Origin: Martelella lutilitoris
GTDB taxonomy: Bacteria > Pseudomonadota > Alphaproteobacteria > Rhizobiales > Rhizobiaceae
Assembly: GCF_016598595.1 (NCBI RefSeq)
Contig: NZ_CP066786.1
Location: 1,015,501-1,079,500 of the forward strand
Direction of reading: 5' to 3'
DNA length: 64,000 nt
Shown one piece after another: positions 8,707 to 16,855 of the stretch (positions are counted from its first letter, which is position 1; each line of letters opens with the position of its first letter). The translations under genes and the position numbers were made by a program. The notes under the pieces are model-generated. The model had not been told where the DNA came from, ran no database searches, and saw only the letters and a program-made list of their open reading frames with translations.

Positions 8707-9993
8707 TCAGTCGAAGGTGACGGCCTTCAGCTTGTCGATCTTCAGCGCCTGCAGCGCGAGCTTTTCGTAAAACGGTTCGCTGACGCCGGTCCTCACCTTG
8801 CGCAGGAAGTATTTCTCGAAACCGACCTTCGCCGCATGCACCCAGCGGCCTTCCGAGGCCCAGTTGACGTTGCGCGGCGGTATTTGCGGCTGGGCCACGA
8901 AGGCGACGCCCCCATCGCCGAAATCGGCCAGGCAGACGGCGTTCCAAGTGGCCTGGACATTGGGTTTTTCGCCTGCGATCAGCCGGGCGATATTGCCGAC
9001 AGTGGCGGTCGCCATCGACTCGATCATGAAGCCGGTCTTCGGCACGCCAACGGGAACGGCGGTCTTGCCTGTCGGCGCAATCGCGACGCAGACGCCAATG
9101 GCGAAGATGTTTTGAAAGGTCGGATTCTGCTGGTGCTTGTCGATGACAACGAAGCCGCGCGGATTGGTCAGCCCCTCGATGCCGCGAATGGCCGACACGC
9201 CGCGGAAGGCCGGAAGCATCATCTTGAACGTCGCCGGCAGTTCGTGTCGTTCCTTGACCGCGCCGTCCTCTCCGATCTCTTCGGCCACAACGCTCTCCTG
9301 CGTCATGTGGTCGACGCGGGCGTTGGTGATCCACTTGATGTGACGGTCGCGCAGTTCGCTTTCCATCAGGCCCTTGGTGTCGCCGACGCCGTCGAGGCCG
9401 AGATGGCCGATATAGGGTTCGGGCGTGACGAAGGTCATCGGCACCCGGTCGCGCACCCTGGCATCGCGCAGCGCCTTGTCGAGGATGAAGGCGAATTCAT
9501 AGGCCGGACCGAAGCACGATGCGCCCTGAACGGCGCCGATGACGACCGGTCCCGGGTTTTCGACAAGCGCGTCAAAGGCGGACTTTGCCTTTCCCGCATG
9601 GCCGGTCTCGCACACTGACTGTGAAAAGCCCGTGCCGGGGCCGAATCCCTCGATCTCGTCAAAGGCAAGTTCCGGGCCGGTGGCGATGACCAGGTAGTCG
9701 TAATCGACCATGCTGCCGTCGGTCAGTTCGACCCGGTTTTCCGCCGCATGGAGTTTCGCAGCGCCCTCGGGCCTCAGCGTGATGTTGCGTTTGGCGAAAA
9801 CCGGCGCCAGGTCGACCTGGACGTCCTCCTCGGTGCGCCAGCCGACAGCCACCCAGGGGTTTGACGGAACGAACGAATAGACGGATCCCTTGTTGATGAC
9901 GGTGACCGAATGTTCGCGGCCGAGCTTCTCGCGCAATTCATAGGCGACGATGGTGCCTCCAAGGCCTGCGCCCAATACTACGATATGTGCCAT
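8707..9993 (-). CDS. sqr: Sulfide:quinone oxidoreductase
   Basis: A 428-residue FAD protein of the NADH dehydrogenase-2/SQR superfamily. The N-terminal dinucleotide motif is VVLGAGLGGTIVAYEL. Three cysteines, Cys128 (SVCETGHAG), Cys160 (GASCFGPAYEF) and Cys354 (AVCLADFGDGG), match in position the three essential cysteines of Rhodobacter type SQR, which separates it from ordinary NDH-2. SQR oxidises sulfide at the membrane surface and reduces ubiquinone; the C-terminal part would be the amphipathic membrane anchor. It is divergent from the usp gene, with an AT-rich control region between them. Confidence 0.88.
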   Translation of the reverse strand: MAHIVVLGAGLGGTIVAYELREKLGREHSVTVINKGSVYSFVPSNPWVAVGWRTEEDVQVDLAPVFAKRNITLRPEGAAKLHAAENRVELTDGSMVDYDYLVIATGPELAFDEIEGFGPGTGFSQSVCETGHAGKAKSAFDALVENPGPVVIGAVQGASCFGPAYEFAFILDKALRDARVRDRVPMTFVTPEPYIGHLGLDGVGDTKGLMESELRDRHIKWITNARVDHMTQESVVAEEIGEDGAVKERHELPATFKMMLPAFRGVSAIRGIEGLTNPRGFVVIDKHQQNPTFQNIFAIGVCVAIAPTGKTAVPVGVPKTGFMIESMATATVGNIARLIAGEKPNVQATWNAVCLADFGDGGVAFVAQPQIPPRNVNWASEGRWVHAAKVGFEKYFLRKVRTGVSEPFYEKLALQALKIDKLKAVTFD

Positions 9994-10109
9994 GTTTTCC
10001 TCCCTTAAAGATCAGGTCCGGCGAAGCGGAAACGGGCCCGGCCCGGACCTCCGGTCACCGCCGCTCCCGGTCAGTGCCAATTGACTTATAGATATGTATT
10101 TCTATGAAG

Positions 10110-10125
10110 ATACGCAATAGCGTAT
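10110..10125. promoter_or_regulatory. Perfect inverted repeat, candidate operator for sqr or usp
   Basis: ATACGC-AATA-GCGTAT is a perfect 6-bp inverted repeat with a 4-base spacer in the shared sqr/usp control region. It does not match the SqrR ATTC-N8-GAAT pattern I know for sulfide-responsive repressors. An operator for a dimeric repressor is a reasonable guess; the binding protein is unknown. Confidence 0.4.
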
Positions 10126-10184
10126 ATTTCAATCGCGCCGTTCGATGATTTGCGCTATAAAACTAACAATCATCAAATCTGAAA

Positions 10185-10198
10185 TTGACCTTGATCAA
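10185..10198. promoter_or_regulatory. FNR/FixK-like box
   Basis: TTGAC-CTTG-ATCAA matches the TTGAT-N4-ATCAA consensus of the FNR/FixK/Anr regulators at 9 of 10 defined positions. It lies about 120 bases before the usp start and about 190 before sqr. Universal stress protein genes are common members of oxygen-limited regulons in rhizobia, which supports the reading. A promoter placed -41.5 from the box has not been identified. Confidence 0.6.
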
Positions 10199-10319
10199 TG
10201 CGGAAGGCGACCGGCGGCGCGACTGTCGGGTCAACAGCCAGTAGACCCGGGTCGCCAGTCATGCTCTTGAAAGGCGAGTACCCTCTCAATCACGGGGGGA
10301 ACCGGGAAAGGAGGAAACA

Positions 10320-10730
10320 ATGTTCAAGAAAATCATCGTACCGGTCGACATTTCCGTGCTCGACAGGGGACTCGACATTCTGACCAAGGCCAGCGAATTG
10401 CTGGATCCCGCCGGCGAGATCGTTCTGCTCCACGTGGTCGAGGAAATCCCGTCCTATCTGGCGATCGATGTGCCGGTGGATCTGATGGACAGCGCCGTTG
10501 ACGATGCGCGCGACAAGCTGCAGGAACTGAGGTCCCGCGCCAAGGTGGATGCCGAGATCGAGTTGCGCACCGGCCCGCCGGCGCGTGAAATCCTGGCTTC
10601 GGCCAAGGCCCACAAGGCAGACCTCATTCTGGTGGCCTCCCATCGGCCCGATTTCTCGAACTATCTCATCGGCTCGACGGCCGACCGCGTGGTTCGCCAC
10701 GCCGCCTGCTCCGTTCTCGTTCGCCGCTGA
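10320..10730 (+). CDS. Universal stress protein, UspA family
   Basis: A 136-residue single-domain Usp protein: KKIIVPVDIS at the N-terminus, VLLHVVEE in the middle, ADLILVASHRP and LIGSTADRVVRHAACSVLVRR at the end. The usual GxxG before the GS(T) loop is replaced by SHRPDFSNYLIGST, so ATP binding is possible but not certain. AGGAGG precedes the ATG by 7 bases. It leads a possible operon with the DksA-type gene (37 bases downstream) and haemolysin III. The FNR/FixK-like box upstream suggests induction at low oxygen. Confidence 0.9.
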   Translation: MFKKIIVPVDISVLDRGLDILTKASELLDPAGEIVLLHVVEEIPSYLAIDVPVDLMDSAVDDARDKLQELRSRAKVDAEIELRTGPPAREILASAKAHKADLILVASHRPDFSNYLIGSTADRVVRHAACSVLVRR

Positions 10731-10767
10731 CGTTTGAGAACGCCCGACGGCAACAAGGGAGGAAAAC

Positions 10768-11091
10768 ATGGACGCGATGCGCTACAAGGCCCTGTTGGAG
10801 GGGCGCAAGGCCGAGATACTGACCCGGCTTCAGAAGATCGATACCGACCTCGGCCGGTCCCGCAACCCGGACAGTCAGGACCGGGCGATGGAAGCCGAAA
10901 ACGACGAGGTGCTCGAGGAGTTCGGCCATGTCGGCTCGGACGAGATCAAGGCGATCGATGCTGCATTGCAGCGCGTTGCGGACGGCACGTTCGGCGTCTG
11001 CGTGAAATGCGGCGACGCGATTGCCGAGGAAAGGCTGGACGCCGTGCCCTACACGCCTTTCTGCAAAACCTGCGCGGCCGATCTTCACTGA
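10768..11091 (+). CDS. DksA/TraR-type C4 zinc finger protein
   Basis: A 107-residue protein with an N-terminal helical hairpin and a C4 zinc finger: Cys78, Cys81, Cys99 and Cys102 in GVCVKCGDAI and PFCKTCAADLH. Members of this family bind RNA polymerase through the secondary channel; the short form and lack of the full DksA coiled coil make it a TraR/DksA-like paralogue rather than DksA itself. GGGAGG stands 7 bases before the ATG. It lies between a universal stress protein and haemolysin III, which suggests a stress-linked transcription unit. Confidence 0.85.
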   Translation: MDAMRYKALLEGRKAEILTRLQKIDTDLGRSRNPDSQDRAMEAENDEVLEEFGHVGSDEIKAIDAALQRVADGTFGVCVKCGDAIAEERLDAVPYTPFCKTCAADLH

Positions 11092-11250
11092 AGCCTGGCG
11101 CAGCACCGGATGAAGACCGGCGGAAGGTTGCATTGCAATGCGGCCTTTCGCCGGTCGCATTTTGGCGTTAGGCTTGCAGCAAACGGGTTCGCCGGGACCT
11201 GTTCCCCATCCTCGTTTGTTGATGATGAAACGCCGGAGACGATTTTCCGA

Positions 11251-11916
11251 ATGAAGCAGTTCGCGCGCCGCGGCAGCCCCTACGACCTTGCCGAACTGAT
11301 TGCCGACGGCATCGTCCATGGCGTCGGCGTGGTGATGGCGCTTGTCGGCGCCACGGTGCTGATCTTCTACGCCGCGGTGTGGACGAGCGCGGCCCAGATC
11401 GCCGCCGCCGCCGTCTATTCCGCCGGGCTGGTGCTGACGCTGTCGATCTCGTTTTCCTATAATCTCTGGCCGCCGAAGGCCGGTCGCACCAAGGCAATCT
11501 GGAAACGGCTCGACCACAGCTCGATCTTCATCCTGATCGCCGCGACCTATACGCCCTTTCTTCAGCGCGGCATGGGCGATCCGCTGATCATGGCGCTGTT
11601 CGTCGGAGTCTGGATCATTGCCGCGCTCGGCATCGCGCTGAAGGTGTTCTTCCCGGGCCGCTATGACCGTCTGGCGATCCTGCTCTACCTCGCCATGGGC
11701 TGGAGCGGGGTCCTCGTCGCGCGACCGCTTTTCCCGCTGCTGCCGCTAGCCACCAGCATACTGATCGTCGTCGGCGGCGTGATCTATTCCGCCGGGGTGC
11801 TGTTTCATGTGTGGGAGAAGCTCAGGTTCCAGAACGCGATCTGGCACGGATTTGTCGTTGCCGCCGCCGCCGTGCATTATGCGGCGGTACTGACCTGTTT
11901 CAGCCTTGCAGGCTGA
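11251..11916 (+). CDS. Haemolysin III family (PAQR-like) membrane protein
   Basis: A 222-residue protein with seven hydrophobic segments. DLAELIADGIVHGVG, LDHSSIFILIAATYTPF and HGFVVAAAAVHY carry the conserved His/Asp/Ser residues that form the zinc site of the PAQR/HlyIII family. The biological role in bacteria is unsettled despite the name. The reading frame is open upstream to 11110, but the family start and size fit the ATG at 11251. It follows the DksA-type gene by about 160 bases. Confidence 0.85.
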   Translation: MKQFARRGSPYDLAELIADGIVHGVGVVMALVGATVLIFYAAVWTSAAQIAAAAVYSAGLVLTLSISFSYNLWPPKAGRTKAIWKRLDHSSIFILIAATYTPFLQRGMGDPLIMALFVGVWIIAALGIALKVFFPGRYDRLAILLYLAMGWSGVLVARPLFPLLPLATSILIVVGGVIYSAGVLFHVWEKLRFQNAIWHGFVVAAAAVHYAAVLTCFSLAG

Positions 11917-11994
11917 CGCCGGCAGACGGCGGAACTCAAGCGACCGGTCGCGGCTTTGGCAAAGAGGCCGGCGAAAAGCATCGGGGAGAGAGAC

Positions 11995-12504
11995 ATGCAT
12001 ATTGTGAAAGCTCTGGCGGCGACGGCTCTGTTGTCCGCATCGCCCGCTCTGGCGGATGAGGAAGTGGTTTATTCCAACGATCTCGTGACTGAGTGCGTGA
12101 GCCTTGCCGGGACCGAGGCCGAAATGCGGGCCTGCGCGGGCGTCTCCGCCGAGGCCTGCCAGAATGCCTCGGACTACGGGTCGACCACGATCGGCCTGCA
12201 GGAATGCGCGGCGCTTGAAACCAAATTCTGGGATGAATGGCTGAACCGGACCTATCGCGAACTGCTCGCCCGCGCCAAGGCGGCCGATGCAGAGGCCGAG
12301 AACGATCCGCGCGCCAATGGCGAACTCGCCGAAAGTCTTCGCGACATGCAACGGATCTGGATCAATTTTCGCGATGCAACTTGTGAGTACGAGGCCAACC
12401 AGTATCAGGGCGGCACGATCGCCGGACCGGTCTATGCCGGCTGCCTGTTGCGAATGACCGCGGATCAGGCGATCTATCTGGACAATTCCTGGCCGACCTA
12501 TTGA
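11995..12504 (+). CDS. Secreted LprI/DUF1311 protein, first of a tandem pair
   Basis: A 169-residue protein with a signal peptide (MHIVKALAATALLSASPALA). The mature part carries four cysteines in the first half and the LprI-type core: ALETKFWDEWLNRTY, SLRDMQRIWINFRDATC and YQGGTIAGPVYAGC. Some members of the family inhibit lysozyme; whether this one does is not known. GGGGAGAG precedes the ATG at 11995, so the extended frame from 11956 is rejected. It is a clear paralogue of the next gene, 141 bases downstream. Confidence 0.8.
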   Translation: MHIVKALAATALLSASPALADEEVVYSNDLVTECVSLAGTEAEMRACAGVSAEACQNASDYGSTTIGLQECAALETKFWDEWLNRTYRELLARAKAADAEAENDPRANGELAESLRDMQRIWINFRDATCEYEANQYQGGTIAGPVYAGCLLRMTADQAIYLDNSWPTY

Positions 12505-12568
12505 GCGAGGCTGCAATCTTGCCCGCTCGCGTGAAGGAACGCCGGCAATAGCGCTTTCCGGCCACGGA

Positions 12569-12597
12569 GTGTCAGGTTTTGCCGATCAACGTATAAT
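12569..12597 (+). promoter_or_regulatory. Candidate promoter for the second LprI-like gene
   Basis: A perfect TATAAT at 12592-12597 is preceded, with a 17-base spacer, by GTGTCA at 12569-12574 (4 of 6 matches to TTGACA). It lies about 50 bases before the start codon at 12646. A perfect -10 hexamer is rare in DNA this GC-rich, and it implies that the second gene has its own promoter. Confidence 0.45.
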
Positions 12598-12645
12598 TGT
12601 CGTATGATCCTGATGAAATCGGAACAGATGGATCAGGAGGATTTG

Positions 12646-13140
12646 ATGCGCCTGCCGACCTTTCTTGCCTTTTCGACGCTGCTCATTGTGCCTGTCGCCG
12701 CCCATGCCGACGAGATCATCTATTCCGATGCGGCGACCGCGCAATGCCTTGCCAAGGCCAGTTCGGTGGATGCGGGAGAAAAATGCATCGGCCTTTCGAC
12801 GGCAAAATGCATCAACGCCAACGATTTCGGCCAGACCTCCGCCGGCATGGTGCGTTGCACGGCGAGCGAGACGGCCTTCTGGGACAAGCAGCTGAACGCC
12901 ACCTACGAGAAGGTCATGAAACAGGCGAAAAAGCTCGACGAAGCGGTCTCCGGTTCGTCGATCGCCGAGGCGCTGCTCGCCATGGAACGCGACTGGATAA
13001 AATACCGCGATGCGCGATGCGCCTTCGTCGAGAGCCAGTCCCAGGGCGGGACGATGGGCAAGACGCTTGCCGCCGGCTGCAGGCAGCAGACCACCGCCGA
13101 TCAGGCGCTCTTCCTCAAATATGCGATGATCGCCGAATAG
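12646..13140 (+). CDS. Secreted LprI/DUF1311 protein, second of a tandem pair
   Basis: A 164-residue protein with a signal peptide ending near AAHA. It mirrors the preceding gene: DEIIYSDAATAQC against DEEVVYSNDLVTEC, ASETAFWDKQLNATYEK, AMERDWIKYRDARCAF, SQGGTMGKTLAAGC. The cysteine pattern is shared, so disulfides are likely in the periplasm. AGGAGG stands 6 bases before the ATG at 12646; the frame from 12604 is longer but unsupported. The pair looks like a local duplication that has diverged well. Confidence 0.8.
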   Translation: MRLPTFLAFSTLLIVPVAAHADEIIYSDAATAQCLAKASSVDAGEKCIGLSTAKCINANDFGQTSAGMVRCTASETAFWDKQLNATYEKVMKQAKKLDEAVSGSSIAEALLAMERDWIKYRDARCAFVESQSQGGTMGKTLAAGCRQQTTADQALFLKYAMIAE

Positions 13141-13214
13141 CGCTTTCGGGCCGCAGGGGTCTCTGGTATCGGTGTTCCAATCGGAAAACGCCTCTTCCCG
13201 GGATCCTCTGAGCC

Positions 13215-13709
13215 ATGCTGATACGCAACGCGCGGGAGGCCGATCTGCCGGCCATCCTCGAAATCTACAATGATGCCGTTCTCAATTCCACGGCGATCTG
13301 GAACGATATCCTCGTCGATCTGGATAACCGCAAGGCCTGGCTCGAAGCGCGTGCGGCGCGCGGCTTTCCGGTCCTGGCGGCCGAGCGTGACGGCGCGGTG
13401 ATCGGCTATGCAAGCTATGGCGACTGGCGACCGTTTGACGGCTATCGCCATACGGTCGAGCATTCGGTCTATGTGCACAGGGATTGCCGCGGCGGCGGGG
13501 CAGGGCGCAGGCTCATGGAAGCGCTGCTCGACCATGCGCGCGAAAATGGTGTACATGCCATGATCGCCGCGATCGAGGGCGAGAACATCACCTCGATCGC
13601 GCTGCATGAACGCCTCGGCTTTTTCCACGTCGGACGCTATCCGGAAGTCGGGACAAAATTCGGCCGCTGGCTCGATCTGGTGACGATGCAGTACAGGTTT
13701 GGTGACTGA
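13215..13709 (+). CDS. GNAT acetyltransferase, phosphinothricin/methionine-sulfoximine type
   Basis: A 164-residue GNAT protein. LIRNAREADLPAILEIYNDAVLNSTAIW is the N-terminus of the Pat/Bar/MddA branch; the acetyl-CoA motif appears as RDCRGGGAGRRLMEALL, followed by AIEGENITSIALHERLGFFHVG and the C-terminal GRWLDLVTMQYR. The family acetylates the amino group of phosphinothricin, methionine sulfoximine or methionine sulfone. Substrate here is inferred only from the branch. It is convergent with glpK, their stop codons touching. Confidence 0.82.
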   Translation: MLIRNAREADLPAILEIYNDAVLNSTAIWNDILVDLDNRKAWLEARAARGFPVLAAERDGAVIGYASYGDWRPFDGYRHTVEHSVYVHRDCRGGGAGRRLMEALLDHARENGVHAMIAAIEGENITSIALHERLGFFHVGRYPEVGTKFGRWLDLVTMQYRFGD

Positions 13710-15200
13710 TCAGATCGGACCGAGGGTCCGCTGAACCGCATTCTTCCAGCCCTTGTAGAGTTTCTCGCGGGTTGCCGCTTCCATGGCCGGCTTGAACTGG
13801 CGATCGACGGCCCAGGCTGAAGCGAATTCCTTCAGGCCGGGATAGAGGCCGGCGCGGCTTCCCGCAAGCCAGGCCGCGCCCAGCGCCGTGGTTTCGACGA
13901 CCTGCGGCCGGTCGACCGGCACGCCCAGAATGTCGGCGAGGAACTGCATGGTCCAGTCATTGGCGCTCATGCCGCCATCGACCCTGAGGATATTCGCCGA
14001 ATCATGGCTTCCCCAGTCGCCATGCATGGCCTCCAGCAGGTCGCGCGTCTGGTAGCCGACGCTTTGAAGCGCGGCGCGGGCAAATTCCGCCGGGCCGGAA
14101 TTGCGGGTGAGCCCGTAGATCGCGCCGCGGCATTCGGCATCCCAGTAGGGCGCGCCGAGACCGGTAAAGGCAGGCACCATGTAAAGCGTCTGTTCGCGGT
14201 CGGCGCTGTTTGCCAGCGCGTCGGTCTCGCGGGCGTGGCGGATCACCTTCAGCCCGTCGCGCAACCATTGCACGACGGCGCCGGCGATGAAGATCGAGCC
14301 CTCAAGCGCGTAGGTCGGCTTGCCGTCCATCTGGTAGGCGATGGTGGAAAGCATCCGGCTTTCGCTTTTTACGAACTTGTCGCCAGTGTTGAGAAGCGCG
14401 AAACAGCCCGTGCCATAGGTCGACTTGATCATGCCCGGCTCGAAACAGGCCTGGCCGACGGTTGCCGCCTGCTGGTCGCCGGCGACGCCGAAAATCGGAA
14501 TCTCTCGGCCGAACAGGTCATCGCGCGTCATGCCGAAATCGGCGGCGCAATCCTTTACTTCAGGCAGAAGCGACATCGGGATATCGAGCAGCGCGCAGAT
14601 GTCCTCGTCCCACTTTCCCTCGCGGATATTGTATAGCATGGTGCGGGCGGCATTGGTGGCGTCGGTGACGTGGGACTTGCCGTCGGTCAGCCGCCAGATA
14701 AGATAGGTGTCGACCGTGCCGAAAGCGAGCCGTCCCTTTTTCGCCAGCGTCCTTGCGCCTTCCACATTGTCGAGCATCCATGCGATTTTGGTCGCCGAAA
14801 AATAGGGATCGAGGATGAGGCCGGTAGCGGAGGTGATGAAAGCCTCGTGGCCCTCTTCGCGCAGCCTGGCACAGGTATCTGCCGTGCGGCGGTCCTGCCA
14901 GACGATCGCCTTGTGGATCGGCCGCCCGGTCTTGCGATCCCAGATCAGCGCGGTCTCGCGCTGGTTGGCGATGCCGATCGCGGCAATGTCGGCGGCATGG
15001 ATATCGGCGCGCTCGATCGCTTCGCGGCAGGTCGCGGCAACCGTCGACCAGATATCCGCCGGCGCGTGCTCGACAAGGCCCGAGGCCGGGTAATACTGCC
15101 GGAACTCCTCCTGCGCCGAGGCCACCAATTTCATGTTCGCGTCGAAAATGATCGCGCGGCTCGATGTCGTGCCCTGGTCGATCGCCAGAATGTGGCTCAT
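13710..15200 (-). CDS. glpK: Glycerol kinase
   Basis: A 496-residue FGGY kinase. The N-terminal phosphate loop [13 protein letters not shown], the glycerol-binding region [19 protein letters not shown], and [20 protein letters not shown] identify glycerol kinase. It phosphorylates glycerol to sn-glycerol-3-phosphate. It lies 24 bases after glpD on the same strand with a GGGGAGGAG ribosome site, so the two are one operon; glpK is second. Length is normal for the family. Confidence 0.96.
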   Translation of the reverse strand: MSHILAIDQGTTSSRAIIFDANMKLVASAQEEFRQYYPASGLVEHAPADIWSTVAATCREAIERADIHAADIAAIGIANQRETALIWDRKTGRPIHKAIVWQDRRTADTCARLREEGHEAFITSATGLILDPYFSATKIAWMLDNVEGARTLAKKGRLAFGTVDTYLIWRLTDGKSHVTDATNAARTMLYNIREGKWDEDICALLDIPMSLLPEVKDCAADFGMTRDDLFGREIPIFGVAGDQQAATVGQACFEPGMIKSTYGTGCFALLNTGDKFVKSESRMLSTIAYQMDGKPTYALEGSIFIAGAVVQWLRDGLKVIRHARETDALANSADREQTLYMVPAFTGLGAPYWDAECRGAIYGLTRNSGPAEFARAALQSVGYQTRDLLEAMHGDWGSHDSANILRVDGGMSANDWTMQFLADILGVPVDRPQVVETTALGAAWLAGSRAGLYPGLKEFASAWAVDRQFKPAMEAATREKLYKGWKNAVQRTLGPI

Positions 15201-15224
15201 GCCCTTCTCCTCCCCGTTCGAAGT

Positions 15225-16754
15225 CTATCGTGCCTGCTGCGCGACAAGCCAGTCATCGAGCGCCGCGATCTCTTCCCCGCTCATGCGCAAGCCGAATTTC
15301 GTGCGCCGGAAAACGATATCCTCGGCCCGGCGCGCGAATTCGTTCTCCACGAGCCAGCGCACCTCTGCCTCATAGAGTCCGGCGCCGAAGGCCTGCCCGA
15401 GGTCCTCGGGGCCGGAGGCATGGCCGAGCATCTTCCAGCAATCGGTGCCATAGGTGCGGATGAGGCGCAACGCCTGCGCCTCGCTCAAAAACGGATAATC
15501 CTCGCGAAGGCGGCTGGGAAGCGCGGCTGCGTCGCTCACCGGAAAATCTCCGCCGGGCAGCGTCGCGCCCGCCGTCCAGTCCTCGCCGGCCTGTGGAAAG
15601 AATGGGGATAACTTGTGGAGAGCGGCCTCGGCAAGCTTGCGGTGGGTGGTGATCTTGCCGCCGAAAACGCTGAGAAGCGGCGCGCCTTCCTTGCGCAGCG
15701 AAAGCACGTAGTCGCGGGTCGCCGCCGTTGCCGAGGAGGCGCCGTCGTCATAGAGCGGGCGCACGCCGGAATAGGTCCAGACGACGTCTTCGCGGGTGAC
15801 CGGCTTTTCGAAATATTCAGACGCAAAGCGGCAGAGATAATCCGCTTCCTCATCGGTGCATTTCGCCGAGGATGCCGGGCCCTGATGGTCCTTGTCGGTG
15901 GTGCCGATCAGGGTGTAATCCTGCTCATAGGGAATGGCGAAGATGATGCGCCCGTCGCTGCCCTGGAAGAAATAGCAGCGGTCGTGGTCGTAGAGCTTCT
16001 TCGTCACGATATGGCTGCCGCGCACGAGGCGAACCTTCTCTGACGTGTTGATGCCAAGCGCGCCAGCGATGATATCGGCGACCCAGGGACCGCCGGCATT
16101 GACCAGCGCGCGGGCAAGGACCGGCTGAAGCGGACCGTGTTCGTCCTCGAGTTCGATTTTCCACAGGCGGTCACCGCCGGCAGGGGCATCCACCTGTTCT
16201 GCCCGCGTGACCTTTGTCCTGACCATGACATTGACGCCGCGCTCGGCCGCGTCGCGGGCCATCAGGCTCACGAGGCGCGCATCCTGCACCCAGCAATCCG
16301 AATATTCGAATGCGCGCCGATATTCGCTTTTGAGTGCTTTTCCGGCGGAATCATTCGTCAGATCGACGCTTTTGGTGGCGGGCAGGATCTTGCGGCCGCC
16401 GAGATGGTCGTAGAGAAACAGGCCGAGCCTGATCAGCCACCAGGGGCGCAGGCCCTTGTGGTGCGGCAGCACGAAGCGCATCGGCCAGGAGATATGCGGC
16501 ATCGCCTTCAAAAGCACCTCGCGCTCGATCAGCGCCTCGCGCACCAGCCGGAACTCGTAATATTCCAGATAACGCAGCCCGCCGTGAAACAGCTTGGTCG
16601 AGGCGGAAGAGGTCGCCGAGGCGAGATCATGCATTTCTGCGAGCGCCACGGAAAGACCGCGGCCGGCCGCATCGCGGGCAATACCGACGCCGTTGACGCC
16701 GCCGCCGATGACGAAAATGTCCACCGGCTCGGCTGGATTTTCGGCGCGTGGCAT
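15225..16754 (-). CDS. glpD: Aerobic glycerol-3-phosphate dehydrogenase
   Basis: A 509-residue FAD enzyme. DIFVIGGGVNGVGIARDAAGRG (residues 12-33) is the FAD motif; SSASTKLFHGGLRYLEYYEF and GTTDKDHQGP are GlpD signatures. It oxidises glycerol-3-phosphate to dihydroxyacetone phosphate at the inner membrane, reducing quinone. GGGAG about 9 bases before the ATG at 16754 supports that start over an in-frame upstream site at 16805. The region upstream holds a GlpR-like half-site, consistent with repression by the DeoR/GlpR-type protein encoded near 27 kb. Confidence 0.95.
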   Translation of the reverse strand: MPRAENPAEPVDIFVIGGGVNGVGIARDAAGRGLSVALAEMHDLASATSSASTKLFHGGLRYLEYYEFRLVREALIEREVLLKAMPHISWPMRFVLPHHKGLRPWWLIRLGLFLYDHLGGRKILPATKSVDLTNDSAGKALKSEYRRAFEYSDCWVQDARLVSLMARDAAERGVNVMVRTKVTRAEQVDAPAGGDRLWKIELEDEHGPLQPVLARALVNAGGPWVADIIAGALGINTSEKVRLVRGSHIVTKKLYDHDRCYFFQGSDGRIIFAIPYEQDYTLIGTTDKDHQGPASSAKCTDEEADYLCRFASEYFEKPVTREDVVWTYSGVRPLYDDGASSATAATRDYVLSLRKEGAPLLSVFGGKITTHRKLAEAALHKLSPFFPQAGEDWTAGATLPGGDFPVSDAAALPSRLREDYPFLSEAQALRLIRTYGTDCWKMLGHASGPEDLGQAFGAGLYEAEVRWLVENEFARRAEDIVFRRTKFGLRMSGEEIAALDDWLVAQQAR

Positions 16755-16835
16755 CGCGATAGCTCCCGTCTGCTCTTGATATTTAGCAAGGCAGAATGCG
16801 CGCAAATCTTCGGAATGTCAAATTATATGATCGCA

Positions 16836-16845
16836 AATGTTCGTT
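16836..16845. promoter_or_regulatory. GlpR-like half-site upstream of glpD
   Basis: AATGTTCGTT matches the E. coli GlpR half-site WATGTTCGWT at every position and lies about 82 bases before the glpD start. A weaker copy, AAATCTTCGG, is at 16804-16813. A related GATGTTCGTT lies before the DeoR-type gene at 26991. Spacing and orientation of paired half-sites were not resolved. Confidence 0.5.
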
Positions 16846-16855
16846 TTGCCTGATC

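Larger units (their letters stand above)
9994..10319. other. Intergenic control region between sqr and usp
   Basis: 326 bases without a gene. It is strikingly AT-rich between about 10080 and 10200 compared with its surroundings. It holds the palindrome at 10110-10125, the FNR/FixK-like box at 10185-10198, a possible sigma70-like TTGACT/TATGAA pair (10081-10086 and 10103-10108, 16-base spacing) and, at its right end, the AGGAGG ribosome site of the usp gene. It must contain the promoters of both divergent genes. Confidence 0.6.

Noticed and set aside
11110..11250. Longer N-terminus for the haemolysin III gene
   Set aside because: The extra 47 residues have no family resemblance and the first membrane helix follows the ATG at 11251 normally.
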